This document shows positions 1 through 5,344 of a DNA stretch of 5,344 bases, piece after piece. Origin of the DNA: Actinomycetes bacterium (lineage in GTDB: Bacteria; Actinomycetota; Actinomycetes; Propionibacteriales; Propionibacteriaceae); NCBI GenBank assembly GCA_023412435.1, contig JAEYNS010000272.1, positions 1 through 5,344 of the forward strand. Reading direction: 5' to 3'. Position numbers and translations under genes: made by a program. The notes beneath the pieces were generated by a model that was not told the origin of the DNA, did not search any database, and worked only from the letters and a program-made list of their open reading frames with translations. Each line of letters begins with the position of its first letter. The first letter of the stretch is position 1.

Positions 1-129
1 GCTCTTGGCGGTCTCGATCTCCAGCAGGATGTCGTTGACGGCGACGGTGTCGCCGACGGCGACCTTCCACGCCACGATCTCGGCCTCGAGCAGGCCCTCG
101 CCGGGGTCCGGCAGCTTGAACTCGTACAC
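1..129 (-). CDS. bkdC: E2 acyltransferase of branched-chain 2-oxo acid dehydrogenase, N-terminal lipoyl domain only (partial)
   Basis: This is the first 43 codons of a dihydrolipoamide acyltransferase, cut off by the left edge of the window. E2 accepts the acyl group from E1 on a swinging lipoyl arm and transfers it to CoA in the cytoplasm. The visible part is the start of a biotinyl/lipoyl domain: KLPDPGEG near the N-terminus, then [13 protein letters not shown], then EIETAKS, whose Lys (residue 42, bases 4-6) is the expected lipoylation site. ETAK rather than the common ETDK is, from memory, usual in actinobacterial BkdC. Two adjacent GTG codons (132 and 129) could start it. I chose 129 because AGGAG at 136-140 then sits 6 bases away, against 3 for the other. 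It follows bkdB by about 10 bases and the stop of bkdB abuts the ribosome binding site, so translation is probably coupled. The catalytic and peripheral-subunit-binding domains lie outside the window, so acyl specificity is inferred from the E1 genes. Confidence 0.9.
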   Translation of the reverse strand, partial: MYEFKLPDPGEGLLEAEIVAWKVAVGDTVAVNDILLEIETAKS

Positions 130-135
130 CACTGT

Positions 136-140
136 CTCCT
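136..140 (-). promoter_or_regulatory. Ribosome binding site of bkdC
   Basis: On the minus strand AGGAG at 140-136 shares its first A with the TGA stop of bkdB (142-140). It is 3 bases from GTG 132 and 6 bases from GTG 129, which favours the second GTG as the start. Confidence 0.6.
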
Positions 141-1114
141 CAGAACGCCAGCGACCGGTCGACGGCGTCGAGGACGCGGTCCAGGTCGGGCAGGTAGTCG
201 GTCTCGGCCCGGTTCGGCGGGTAGGGCATGTCGTACCCGGTGACCCGAAGGACGGGGGCCTGCAGCGCGTAGAAGCACCGCTCCTGGATCCGGGCCGCGA
301 TCTCGGCGCCCATCCCCGCCGTCCCCATCGCCTCGTGGACCACCACCGCACGACCGGTTTTGGCCACCGACGTGAGGATCGTGTCGTCGTCCAGCGGCGA
401 GATCGTCCGCAGGTCGATGACCTCCAGGTCCTTGCCCTCCTCGGCTGCCACGATCGCAGCCTCGACGCATGGCCGCACCATCCCGCCCCAGGCCAACAAG
501 GTGAGGTCCCTGCCCTGCTTGACCACCCGGGCCTGGTGCAGCGGCATCGGCACGGCCCCGGTGTCGACCTCGCCCTTCTCGTGGTAGCGCCGCTTGGGTT
601 CCATGAACACCACGGGATCGGGGGAGGTGATCGCCTGCTGGATCATCCAGTACGCGTCCGACGGGGTCGCGCAGGCAACCACCTTGAGGCCGGGGGTGTG
701 CGCGAAGTAGGCCTCCGGCGACTCACTGTGGTGCTCGACGGCGCCGATCCCGCCGCCGTAGGGCAGACGGAGCACCATCGGCACGTTCATCCGTCCGTGC
801 GAGCGGTGGTACTGCCGGGCGACCTGGGTCACCAGCTGGTTCATCGCCGGGAACACGAAGCCGTCGAACTGGATCTCGACCACCGGTCGGTAGCCCAGCA
901 GGGCCATGCCGAGTGCCGTCCCCACGATCCCGGACTCGGCCAGCGGGGAGTCGATCACGCGGTCGCCGCCGAACTCGGCCTTGAGCCCTTCCGTCACCCG
1001 GAACACGCCACCGAGGTTGCCGATGTCCTCACCGGCCAGCAGCACCTTCGGGTCGGCCGCCAGGGCCCGACGCAGCCCTGCGTTGAGCGCCTTCACCATG
1101 GTCAGAGTCGTCAT
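140..1114 (-). CDS. bkdB: Branched-chain 2-oxo acid dehydrogenase E1 component, beta subunit
   Basis: Beta subunit (324 aa, normal length) of the thiamine-diphosphate E1 heterotetramer that decarboxylates branched-chain 2-oxo acids and reductively acylates the E2 lipoyl group. The transketolase-type pyrimidine-binding domain spans about residues 1-180. It contains GEDIG (28-32), [10 protein letters not shown] (35-44) and PLAES (57-61), whose Glu60 should contact the ThDP aminopyrimidine. EIQFDGF follows at 80-86, and [18 protein letters not shown] starts at 127. The transketolase C-terminal domain covers about 190-310. SPEAYFAH and EPKRRYH match the branched-chain type better than the pyruvate type, and the sequence resembles mycobacterial BkdB (Rv2496c) as I recall it. 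An in-frame GTG at 1117 is one codon upstream. ATG 1114 is preferred because AGGAGG (1119-1124) is 4 bases from it but only 1 from the GTG. The ATG overlaps the bkdA stop by one base (TGATG), implying translational coupling. Pyruvate as an additional substrate cannot be excluded. Confidence 0.95.
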   Translation of the reverse strand: MTTLTMVKALNAGLRRALAADPKVLLAGEDIGNLGGVFRVTEGLKAEFGGDRVIDSPLAESGIVGTALGMALLGYRPVVEIQFDGFVFPAMNQLVTQVARQYHRSHGRMNVPMVLRLPYGGGIGAVEHHSESPEAYFAHTPGLKVVACATPSDAYWMIQQAITSPDPVVFMEPKRRYHEKGEVDTGAVPMPLHQARVVKQGRDLTLLAWGGMVRPCVEAAIVAAEEGKDLEVIDLRTISPLDDDTILTSVAKTGRAVVVHEAMGTAGMGAEIAARIQERCFYALQAPVLRVTGYDMPYPPNRAETDYLPDLDRVLDAVDRSLAF

Positions 1115-2211
1115 CACGCCTCCTCGAAGGACGCCCGGTAGGCGAGGTACTCGTCACGTTGCTGCTGCAGCGCGACCGGGGTCTCGGCGTACACCCTGTC
1201 CCACCACTGGGAGAGGTCCGGCTCGGGCAGCGTCACGCAGTCGTTGCGCCACTGCTCGGCGAGAGCGTCGGACTCGGCGGCGAGGTCGTCGAGCCACTGC
1301 TGGTCGATCGCGTCGCGGGCCAGCAGGTAGGTCTTCACCCGCTCGATCGGGTCGCGCGCCCGCCAGGTCTCCAGTTCCTCGGCGCGGCGGTACTTGGTGG
1401 GGTCGTCGGAGGTGGTGTGGGCACCCATCCGGTAGGTGAACGCCTCGATCAGCGCGGGGCCCTCTCCCCGCCGTGCCCGCTCCAGCGCCCACCTGGTGAC
1501 CGCCTCGCACGCCAGCACGTCGTTGCCGTCCACCCGGATGCCGGGGAAGCCGAAGCCCGCCGCCCGCCGGTAGAGCGGGATCCGGGACTGCAGCGCTATC
1601 GGTTCCGAGATCGCCCACTGGTTGTTCTGGCAGAAGAAGACCACCGGGGCGCCGAACGAGGCGGCGAAGACGAAGGACTCGTTGACGTCGCCCTGGCTGG
1701 TGGCCCCGTCCCCGAAGTAGGTGATGACGGCGGCATTCTGCTCGGCATCCGGCCCCCCGACCAGTCCGTCGCGCTGCAGCGCCATCCCCATTCCCACCGA
1801 GAGCAGCAGGTGCCCGCCGATCACCCAGGAGTAGAGCTGGAAGTGCCGGCCACGGGCGTCGAGGTCGACCATGCCCGACCCGCGGAAGACGTTGAGCAGG
1901 GCCCGCATGTCCACCCCGCGCACCCAGGCCACGCCGTGTTCGCGGTAGGACGGCACCGTCTGGTCGCGGTCGGTGATCGCCCTGGCCGAGCCGACCTGCG
2001 CCGCCTCCTGCCCCAGCGACGGCGGCCAGAGCCCGAGTTCGCCCTTGCGCTGCAGCGCTGTCGCCTCGGCGTCGAAGCGGCGGGTGAGCACCATGTCGCG
2101 CAGGCTGGCCGTGATGTCGGCGTCGCTGCCGGGGTAGCTGAAGTCGGGGTGCTCGACCCGGTTCCCGTCCGGATCAAGCAATTGGACGAAGTCACCGCCT
2201 GATTCAGGCAT
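1114..2211 (-). CDS. bkdA: Branched-chain 2-oxo acid dehydrogenase E1 component, alpha subunit
   Basis: Alpha subunit (365 aa) of the same E1 enzyme; it carries the diphosphate side of the ThDP site. The ThDP motif is clear: GDG at 167-169, then 26 residues, then NN at 196-197 followed by QWAIS. Other family landmarks are GQEAAQVG (67-74), SYREHG (88-93), GIRVDGNDVLA (224-234) and TYRMGAHTTSDDP (259-271). The last is the active-site loop, and His265 corresponds to the loop His of human BCKDHA (RIGHHSTSDD). The short N-terminal extension with VQLLDPDGN is, from memory, shared with mycobacterial BkdA (Rv2497c). ATG 2211 has AGGAG at 2216-2220, 4 bases upstream. It is the first gene of a minus-strand bkdA-bkdB-bkdC operon, with its own promoter in the divergent intergenic region. 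A pyruvate dehydrogenase E1 alpha is the main alternative, but the HTTSDDP loop and the partner subunit argue for branched-chain substrates. Confidence 0.95.
   Translation of the reverse strand: MPESGGDFVQLLDPDGNRVEHPDFSYPGSDADITASLRDMVLTRRFDAEATALQRKGELGLWPPSLGQEAAQVGSARAITDRDQTVPSYREHGVAWVRGVDMRALLNVFRGSGMVDLDARGRHFQLYSWVIGGHLLLSVGMGMALQRDGLVGGPDAEQNAAVITYFGDGATSQGDVNESFVFAASFGAPVVFFCQNNQWAISEPIALQSRIPLYRRAAGFGFPGIRVDGNDVLACEAVTRWALERARRGEGPALIEAFTYRMGAHTTSDDPTKYRRAEELETWRARDPIERVKTYLLARDAIDQQWLDDLAAESDALAEQWRNDCVTLPEPDLSQWWDRVYAETPVALQQQRDEYLAYRASFEEA
1119..1124 (-). promoter_or_regulatory. Ribosome binding site of bkdB inside the bkdA 3' end
   Basis: A full AGGAGG on the minus strand lies within the Glu-Glu-Ala codons that end bkdA, 4 bases before ATG 1114. 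It decides the start in favour of the ATG and against the GTG one codon earlier. Confidence 0.75.
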
Positions 2212-2247
2212 GGGGCTCCTCGGGGGCTGGGGACCGGCGATCCCCGA

Positions 2248-2277
2248 AACCTACGGTTACGTAACCAAAGGTGTCAA
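2248..2277 (-). promoter_or_regulatory. bkd operon promoter, sigma-70 type
   Basis: On the minus strand a perfect TTGACA (2277-2272) is followed after 18 bases by TAGGTT (2253-2248), a plausible actinobacterial -10. The predicted transcription start is near 2241, giving a leader of about 30 bases with AGGAG ahead of bkdA. The -35 match is strong and the -10 match moderate. No start site can be proven from sequence alone. Confidence 0.65.
2249..2272. promoter_or_regulatory. Candidate operator: palindrome in the bkd promoter spacer
   Basis: A perfect 12-bp palindrome GGTTACGTAACC (2255-2266) is flanked by matching outer arms ACCT (2249-2252) and AGGT (2269-2272), each separated by two unpaired bases. 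This makes a 24-bp imperfect dyad. It fills the space between the -35 and -10 elements of the bkd promoter and touches both, a position typical of a repressor operator or a MerR-type activator site. A/T-bearing symmetry stands out in such GC-rich DNA. The regulator is not identified, and no classical TetR, GntR, MerR or Lrp gene is present in the window. Confidence 0.6.
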
Positions 2278-2287
2278 GCCTTCAGGC

Positions 2288-2311
2288 GGCCACGTGGCCA
2301 CGCGACCACCC
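2288..2311. repeat. Second intergenic palindrome and 8-bp tandem repeat
   Basis: GGCCACGTGGCC (2288-2299) is a perfect 12-bp palindrome. It also forms the first part of three head-to-tail 8-base units: GGCCACGT, GGCCACGC and GACCACCC, with the last degenerate. It lies upstream of the bkd -35 element and upstream of the rightward promoter, so it could serve either transcript. GC-rich palindromes arise more easily by chance here, so a regulatory role is only possible. Confidence 0.35.
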
Positions 2312-2333
2312 CCCGCCGGGCGTCCGCCGGAAC

Positions 2334-2339
2334 TAGGGT
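2334..2339 (+). promoter_or_regulatory. -10 element of a leaderless promoter for the sigma-like gene
   Basis: TAGGGT ends six bases before ATG 2346, so transcription would begin at or next to the A of the start codon. No Shine-Dalgarno sequence is seen at a useful distance. No convincing -35 is visible. The same TAGGGT-N6-start arrangement recurs before the next gene. Confidence 0.6.
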
Positions 2340-2345
2340 GTGGTC

Positions 2346-2882
2346 ATGACCACCGTGCTCGAGTTCCGTGACCGCTACGGCGCTCTCGTCGTGGCGGCCT
2401 GCGAGTGGCGCGCGATGCAGGCAGATGCCGAGGTGCTGGCCGCACGGGTGTTCGACAGGCTCTCCGACCTCCCGGCCCCGCCCGACCTGCCGAAGACCTA
2501 CCAGTTGATCGACAAGGTCGTGATGGACGCCTACCTCGAGGCCTCGGCGTCCCAGTCGATCCTGGACCGGCTGCGCGGCGAGAAGCCGGCCCTGCCCAAC
2601 GCCCCTGTGGATGACGCCCTGCACGCCACGCTCAGGGACGCGGTGACCCGGCTCAGCGGCCGCGACCGCGAGGTGCTGCAGCTGTGCTACTGGGACGAAC
2701 TCGCCGAGACCGAGGCCGCCGACGTGCTCGGCGTCGACCTCGTCCGGCTGCGGGAGCGTCGCGAGCATGCCCTCGACCGTTACCGGGGGATCCTGCGGCG
2801 CAGGGCGCCGTCGGCAGACCCGGCCGCTGCCTCGCAGCTGTTCCGCAGCGTGAAACCGGGCCGCCACACCCGCTGGGAGTGA
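2346..2882 (+). CDS. Divergent sigma-70/ECF-like regulator
   Basis: A 178-residue, charged, soluble protein with the architecture of a small ECF sigma factor. Residues 6-42 (FRDRYGALVVAACEW, then DAEVLAARVFDRL) match the spacing of a sigma region 2 helix pair. ILDRLRG (72-78) resembles the end of region 2. A linker follows, and residues 88-150 form a recognisable sigma region 4: DAVTRLSGRDREVLQLCYW, then the helix-turn-helix ETEAADVLGV-DLVRLRERREHAL. Region 2 is poorly conserved, with little of the usual core- and -10-binding pattern, so it may be a specialised sigma factor or a sigma-derived DNA-binding regulator. A tail of about 25 residues follows region 4. The start is taken as ATG 2346, six bases after a TAGGGT element; GTG 2340 in the same frame would overlap the spacer and has no ribosome binding site. 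It is transcribed divergently from bkdA and lies 25 bases before the propeller gene. Its targets are unknown. Confidence 0.75.
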   Translation: MTTVLEFRDRYGALVVAACEWRAMQADAEVLAARVFDRLSDLPAPPDLPKTYQLIDKVVMDAYLEASASQSILDRLRGEKPALPNAPVDDALHATLRDAVTRLSGRDREVLQLCYWDELAETEAADVLGVDLVRLRERREHALDRYRGILRRRAPSADPAAASQLFRSVKPGRHTRWE

Positions 2883-2895
2883 GGCGGCGCGCCGA

Positions 2896-2901
2896 TAGGG
2901 T
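2896..2901 (+). promoter_or_regulatory. -10 element of a leaderless promoter for the propeller gene
   Basis: TAGGGT is followed by exactly six bases and then GTG 2908, with no Shine-Dalgarno sequence in between. This mirrors the arrangement before the sigma-like gene. It suggests the propeller gene has its own promoter even though it sits only 25 bases after its neighbour. A -35 is not evident. Confidence 0.55.
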
Positions 2902-2907
2902 GCAGCG

Positions 2908-4665
2908 GTGTCCAGTCCGGCCCAGCCCTCGGGGCGCCCCCTGGCGTCCTGGCTCGCCATCAGCCTGACGGTCGGCGCCCTGCTGGCGGCGGCCGCGGTG
3001 ATCGGACGACCTGCCGCCGCCGCTGTCGACGGCGTTGCCGGCTGGCTGCCGCCGGACGGCCACCGCACCCGGCTGGCCGCTGCCGGCGCGATCGCCGCCA
3101 CTGAGTGGTCGCGTCCCACCGCGTTCTCGCTCGCCCAGTCCGGCGCCCCCGAGTTCTGGGTCTGGGTCCAGATCACCGAGACGGGCTGGGACACCGCCAC
3201 CTACCTGCGCGCGATGACCCACCGGCTCGACCAGGCCGGCGGCTCCCAGGGCCGCAGCGAGGCGCTGTGGGCACTGGACGACACCGGCGCCCGTCAGGTG
3301 CTCGACCTCACCGCGGACGGCGAGAGCATCGTCTTCGAACCCGGACGGCTCGACCTGCCGGCAGGCCTCAAGGCCGGCGACGCCTGGACCTCGCAGGGGG
3401 AACTCGCCCGCCGGATGCCCGGCGAGGAGTGGGCGGTCCACGCCTACCGCGCCGAGTACCGCGCCCTGGCCGCCGGCGACCCGGCGTTGGCGGGGAGAGG
3501 GTGCGTGGTCATCGTCCGCGAGTTCAGCTTCGCCGACCAGACGAGGCCCGGCGAGCAGACCTGGTGCCCGGGGACAGGCGTGGTGGCCGGCAGCGACGCT
3601 GACACCCGCTGGGCTCCGGGCGGTCCGGCGCCCGCACCCACCGTCGCGGACCCTGCGCCCTTCGACTGGTCGCGGGTCGACGACGTGGAGTTCACCACCA
3701 GCACCGTGAACCAGGTCGGCACCGGCGTGGCCCAGGTCTCGCCGGTGGTGGCCCCCGGGATCCAGCCGGACGGGCGCCTGGTGTTCACCAACCAGGTGCT
3801 GCCCGACGTCCTCACCCTCGACGTGACCAGCGACCCCGCGCCGGTCGCCTGGCACGCCCGCCCCGGCGCGACCCCGACCACCGGCGGGACGTTCGGCGGG
3901 CTGACCGTGGTCGCCACCGCCGCGCGCACCGTCGTCGGCTACGGCCCCGACGGCCAGTGGTTGTGGGAGGCGGCGCTGAGCGACATCACCCGGGTGCCGC
4001 CGGTACGGCTGGGCAGTTCCGTCGTCCTGGTCACCCTCGACGGCAGGGTGACGGCCCTCGACCTGGCCACCGGCGCACAGGCGTGGCACGCCGACCTGGC
4101 CGGCGAGATCCGCCGCCCCCCGGTCGTGGTCGGCGACCGGTTGATCGTCGGCGACCAGACCGGCGCGCTGACCTGCCTGGACGCCGCCGGCACCGAGCAG
4201 TGGGTGATCGACGCCGGGGTCGCGCTGAGCCTGGCAGCCTCTCCCGGCGCAGAGCCGGTGGTGGTGGTCGGCAGGGACGGATCGCCCGTTTTGCAGGCCT
4301 ACCGGGTCTCGGACGGTGCTCGGGTCTGGCGCGTCCGCCACTACGACGATGCCCGCGACATCGTCGCCGTGGCCGACAGGTTCGTCCTGCGCGACGGCGA
4401 CCGCACGACCGCGCTCGACGCAGCCACCGGCGCGACGGCGTGGACCTGGACGGGGGCACGGACCTGGGCCGCCGCCGGTGGCGGCGAGCGCGTCCTGCTG
4501 CTGACCGACACCGACCTTGTGCTGCTGGACGCCGACGGCCGGCAGCTGCGCAGCTGGCCGCACCGTCTCGGCGACATCACCCAGTCGGCCAGCTTCCTGG
4601 CCGCGGGCGAGGGCGCCGTGGTGGCCTACGGGCCGGTCGCCGTGACGGTGGGGAGGCTGCCATGA
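2908..4665 (+). CDS. Membrane-anchored extracytoplasmic protein with PQQ-like beta-propeller
   Basis: A 585-residue protein of unknown specific function. A hydrophobic segment at about 12-33, after a short N-terminus with one Arg, is a signal anchor or signal peptide. There is no lipobox Cys, so the rest should lie outside the membrane. Residues about 50-250 form a mixed domain holding Cys199 and Cys220 (RGCVVIVREF and TWCPGTGVV), well placed for a disulfide. From about 265 to 585 there are repeated blades of the PQQ-like/BamB type (PQQ_2 class). Clear examples are DGRVTALDLATGAQAW (378-393), TGALTCLDAAGTEQW (418-432), VLQAYRVSDGARVW (461-474), TTALDAATGATAW (500-512) and DLVLLDADGRQLRSW (536-550). 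Such propellers usually act as scaffolds or binding surfaces, and no PQQ cofactor or dehydrogenase motif is implied. GTG 2908 is chosen because TAGGGT lies six bases upstream. The TGA overlaps the next ATG by four bases, so the two products are probably made together. Ligand or partner is not deducible. Confidence 0.85.
   Translation: MSSPAQPSGRPLASWLAISLTVGALLAAAAVIGRPAAAAVDGVAGWLPPDGHRTRLAAAGAIAATEWSRPTAFSLAQSGAPEFWVWVQITETGWDTATYLRAMTHRLDQAGGSQGRSEALWALDDTGARQVLDLTADGESIVFEPGRLDLPAGLKAGDAWTSQGELARRMPGEEWAVHAYRAEYRALAAGDPALAGRGCVVIVREFSFADQTRPGEQTWCPGTGVVAGSDADTRWAPGGPAPAPTVADPAPFDWSRVDDVEFTTSTVNQVGTGVAQVSPVVAPGIQPDGRLVFTNQVLPDVLTLDVTSDPAPVAWHARPGATPTTGGTFGGLTVVATAARTVVGYGPDGQWLWEAALSDITRVPPVRLGSSVVLVTLDGRVTALDLATGAQAWHADLAGEIRRPPVVVGDRLIVGDQTGALTCLDAAGTEQWVIDAGVALSLAASPGAEPVVVVGRDGSPVLQAYRVSDGARVWRVRHYDDARDIVAVADRFVLRDGDRTTALDAATGATAWTWTGARTWAAAGGGERVLLLTDTDLVLLDADGRQLRSWPHRLGDITQSASFLAAGEGAVVAYGPVAVTVGRLP
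4651..4656 (+). promoter_or_regulatory. Ribosome binding site of the downstream membrane protein
   Basis: GGGAGG lies inside the last codons of the propeller gene, 5 bases before ATG 4662. Unlike the two genes before it, this gene uses a conventional ribosome binding site, which fits co-transcription with the propeller gene. Confidence 0.7.
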
Positions 4666-5344
4666 GGCGTACCTGGCTGGAGATCCTCGCCGCGCTGCGC
4701 GACGTGTGGACCATTACCTTCGTCGAGCCGGTCCGTGAGGGCAGGCCACGGCCGCGGAGCTGGCCGGACGGACTCGCCCCGATCGGCGCGGCGACGCTGG
4801 TGCTCTACGTCCTGCTGACCGCGGCGGCCACGTTCGCCGTACCGCTGCGGCAGAGCGGCACCCTCACCGCCTCTCCCGCCTCGGAGCACACCCTGCCCAC
4901 GATCGCCGTCCCCGTGCTGCTGGTCGGGGTGGTGGTGTCCTTCGCGCTGGCGCACACCGCCGCGCTGCACACCTCGTGGTGGCTGCGGCTGGCGCTGTTC
5001 GTGGTCGGGGCCAGCGCGACGGTCTTCTTCGTCGCCCCCGCCTTCAACGACCCGCTGCTGATCGTCGGCTCGCTGGGCGCCTACCTGGCGCTGCTGGTCT
5101 TCACCCTGGTCAGGGCGCGCCGCAACCACGCCTGGTGGGAGTTCCTCGTGGTGTGCGTGCTGGTCGCCGTCGCGATGCTCTCGCCCTGGCTGGGCGGCGG
5201 CTACCAGATGCTGGCCGCCGACCTGCGTCCGGTCTCCATCGTCGGCACGCTCACCAGCCTGCAGGTGCTGGCCGTGCCCGCCATCATCGTGGCGGGCGCC
5301 GCGCCGGCGCAGATCGTCGTCACGGCGGCGGAGGCGGCCAGCAC
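4662..5344 (+). CDS. Polytopic membrane protein of unknown family (partial)
   Basis: The open frame starts at ATG 4662, overlapping the propeller stop as ATGA, and runs without a stop for 227 codons to the window edge. The first 40 residues are cytoplasmic in character and Arg-rich (REGRPRPRSW at 26-35). Then come six predicted membrane helices at about 41-60, 79-98, 107-125, 131-150, 158-176 and 195-214. The Arg-rich loop RARRNH (151-156) between helices 4 and 5 fits an N-in orientation under the positive-inside rule. Residues 61-78 form an outside loop. The topology is loosely like Yip1-type or permease-like membrane proteins, but I recognise no family motif and assign no function. Translational coupling to the extracytoplasmic propeller suggests the two proteins work together in the membrane. 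The C-terminus lies beyond the window. Confidence 0.8.
   Translation, partial: MRRTWLEILAALRDVWTITFVEPVREGRPRPRSWPDGLAPIGAATLVLYVLLTAAATFAVPLRQSGTLTASPASEHTLPTIAVPVLLVGVVVSFALAHTAALHTSWWLRLALFVVGASATVFFVAPAFNDPLLIVGSLGAYLALLVFTLVRARRNHAWWEFLVVCVLVAVAMLSPWLGGGYQMLAADLRPVSIVGTLTSLQVLAVPAIIVAGAAPAQIVVTAAEAAS

Noticed and set aside
5..1141. Long plus-strand open frame opposite bkdB
   Set aside because: It is antisense to a gene with unmistakable E1 beta motifs. Its translation is rich in His, Arg, Gly and Val with no domain, typical of an antisense shadow in GC-rich DNA.
1159..2202. Long plus-strand open frame opposite bkdA
   Set aside because: It mirrors bkdA almost exactly and has a compositionally biased translation with no recognisable motif.
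2229..2245. Small hairpin (GGGGA / TCCCC, 7-base loop) in the bkdA leader
   Set aside because: The stem is only five pairs, and the predicted transcript would begin at about its edge, so it would be only partly transcribed. No attenuator or riboswitch structure is apparent.
2340..2345. GTG 2340 as the start of the sigma-like gene
   Set aside because: It would add two residues, has no ribosome binding site, and lies directly against the TAGGGT element. ATG 2346 has the correct leaderless spacing.
2885..2894. CGGCGCGCCG palindrome just before the second TAGGGT
   Set aside because: A 10-bp all-GC palindrome is expected by chance in this base composition. There is no T-tract to make it a terminator.
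2653..4563. 636-codon minus-strand open frame opposite the propeller gene
   Set aside because: Although longer than the gene it opposes, its product is a Gly/Arg/Ala/Pro-rich low-complexity sequence. The plus strand encodes a coherent signal anchor and propeller blades with proper start context.
4626..5129. Minus-strand open frame opposite the membrane protein
   Set aside because: The translation is dominated by Gln, Arg, Asp and Gly without any fold signature. The opposite strand gives six clean membrane helices and a coupled start.

Overview
The window is very GC-rich: third codon positions are almost always G or C, and long spurious open frames run antisense to the real genes. It carries a heterodimeric 2-oxo acid dehydrogenase operon that closely resembles the mycobacterial and streptomycete bkdABC operons as I recall them. 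Together with leaderless TAGGGT-type promoters, this points to a high-GC actinobacterium. I cannot fix the genus from the sequence.

Left half, minus strand (2211 down to 1): three genes of a branched-chain 2-oxo acid dehydrogenase complex, in the order E1 alpha (bkdA), E1 beta (bkdB) and the start of the lipoylated E2 acyltransferase (bkdC, cut by the window edge). They are tightly coupled: a one-base TGATG stop/start overlap between alpha and beta, and a few bases between beta and E2. E1 would decarboxylate the 2-oxo acids derived from valine, leucine and isoleucine on thiamine diphosphate. It would then pass the acyl group to the E2 lipoyl lysine, which lies two codons from the window edge. 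A good TTGACA/TAGGTT promoter precedes bkdA, with a perfect 12-bp palindrome in its spacer.

Middle (2212-2345): a divergent intergenic region of about 134 bp. It holds the bkd promoter, its embedded dyad, a second perfect 12-bp palindrome within a short 8-bp tandem repeat, and a leaderless promoter for the rightward genes.

Right half, plus strand (2346 to the end): a small, divergent sigma-70/ECF-like regulator (178 aa); then a membrane-anchored extracytoplasmic protein with a PQQ-type beta-propeller (585 aa); then, overlapping it by ATGA, a polytopic membrane protein of unknown family that runs off the window. The first two genes each begin exactly six bases after a TAGGGT element, so both look leaderless. 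The trio could be an envelope-associated signalling or assembly module. It is the least characterised content here, although its function is not shown by the sequence. I see no RNA genes, mobile elements, CRISPR arrays or attachment sites.
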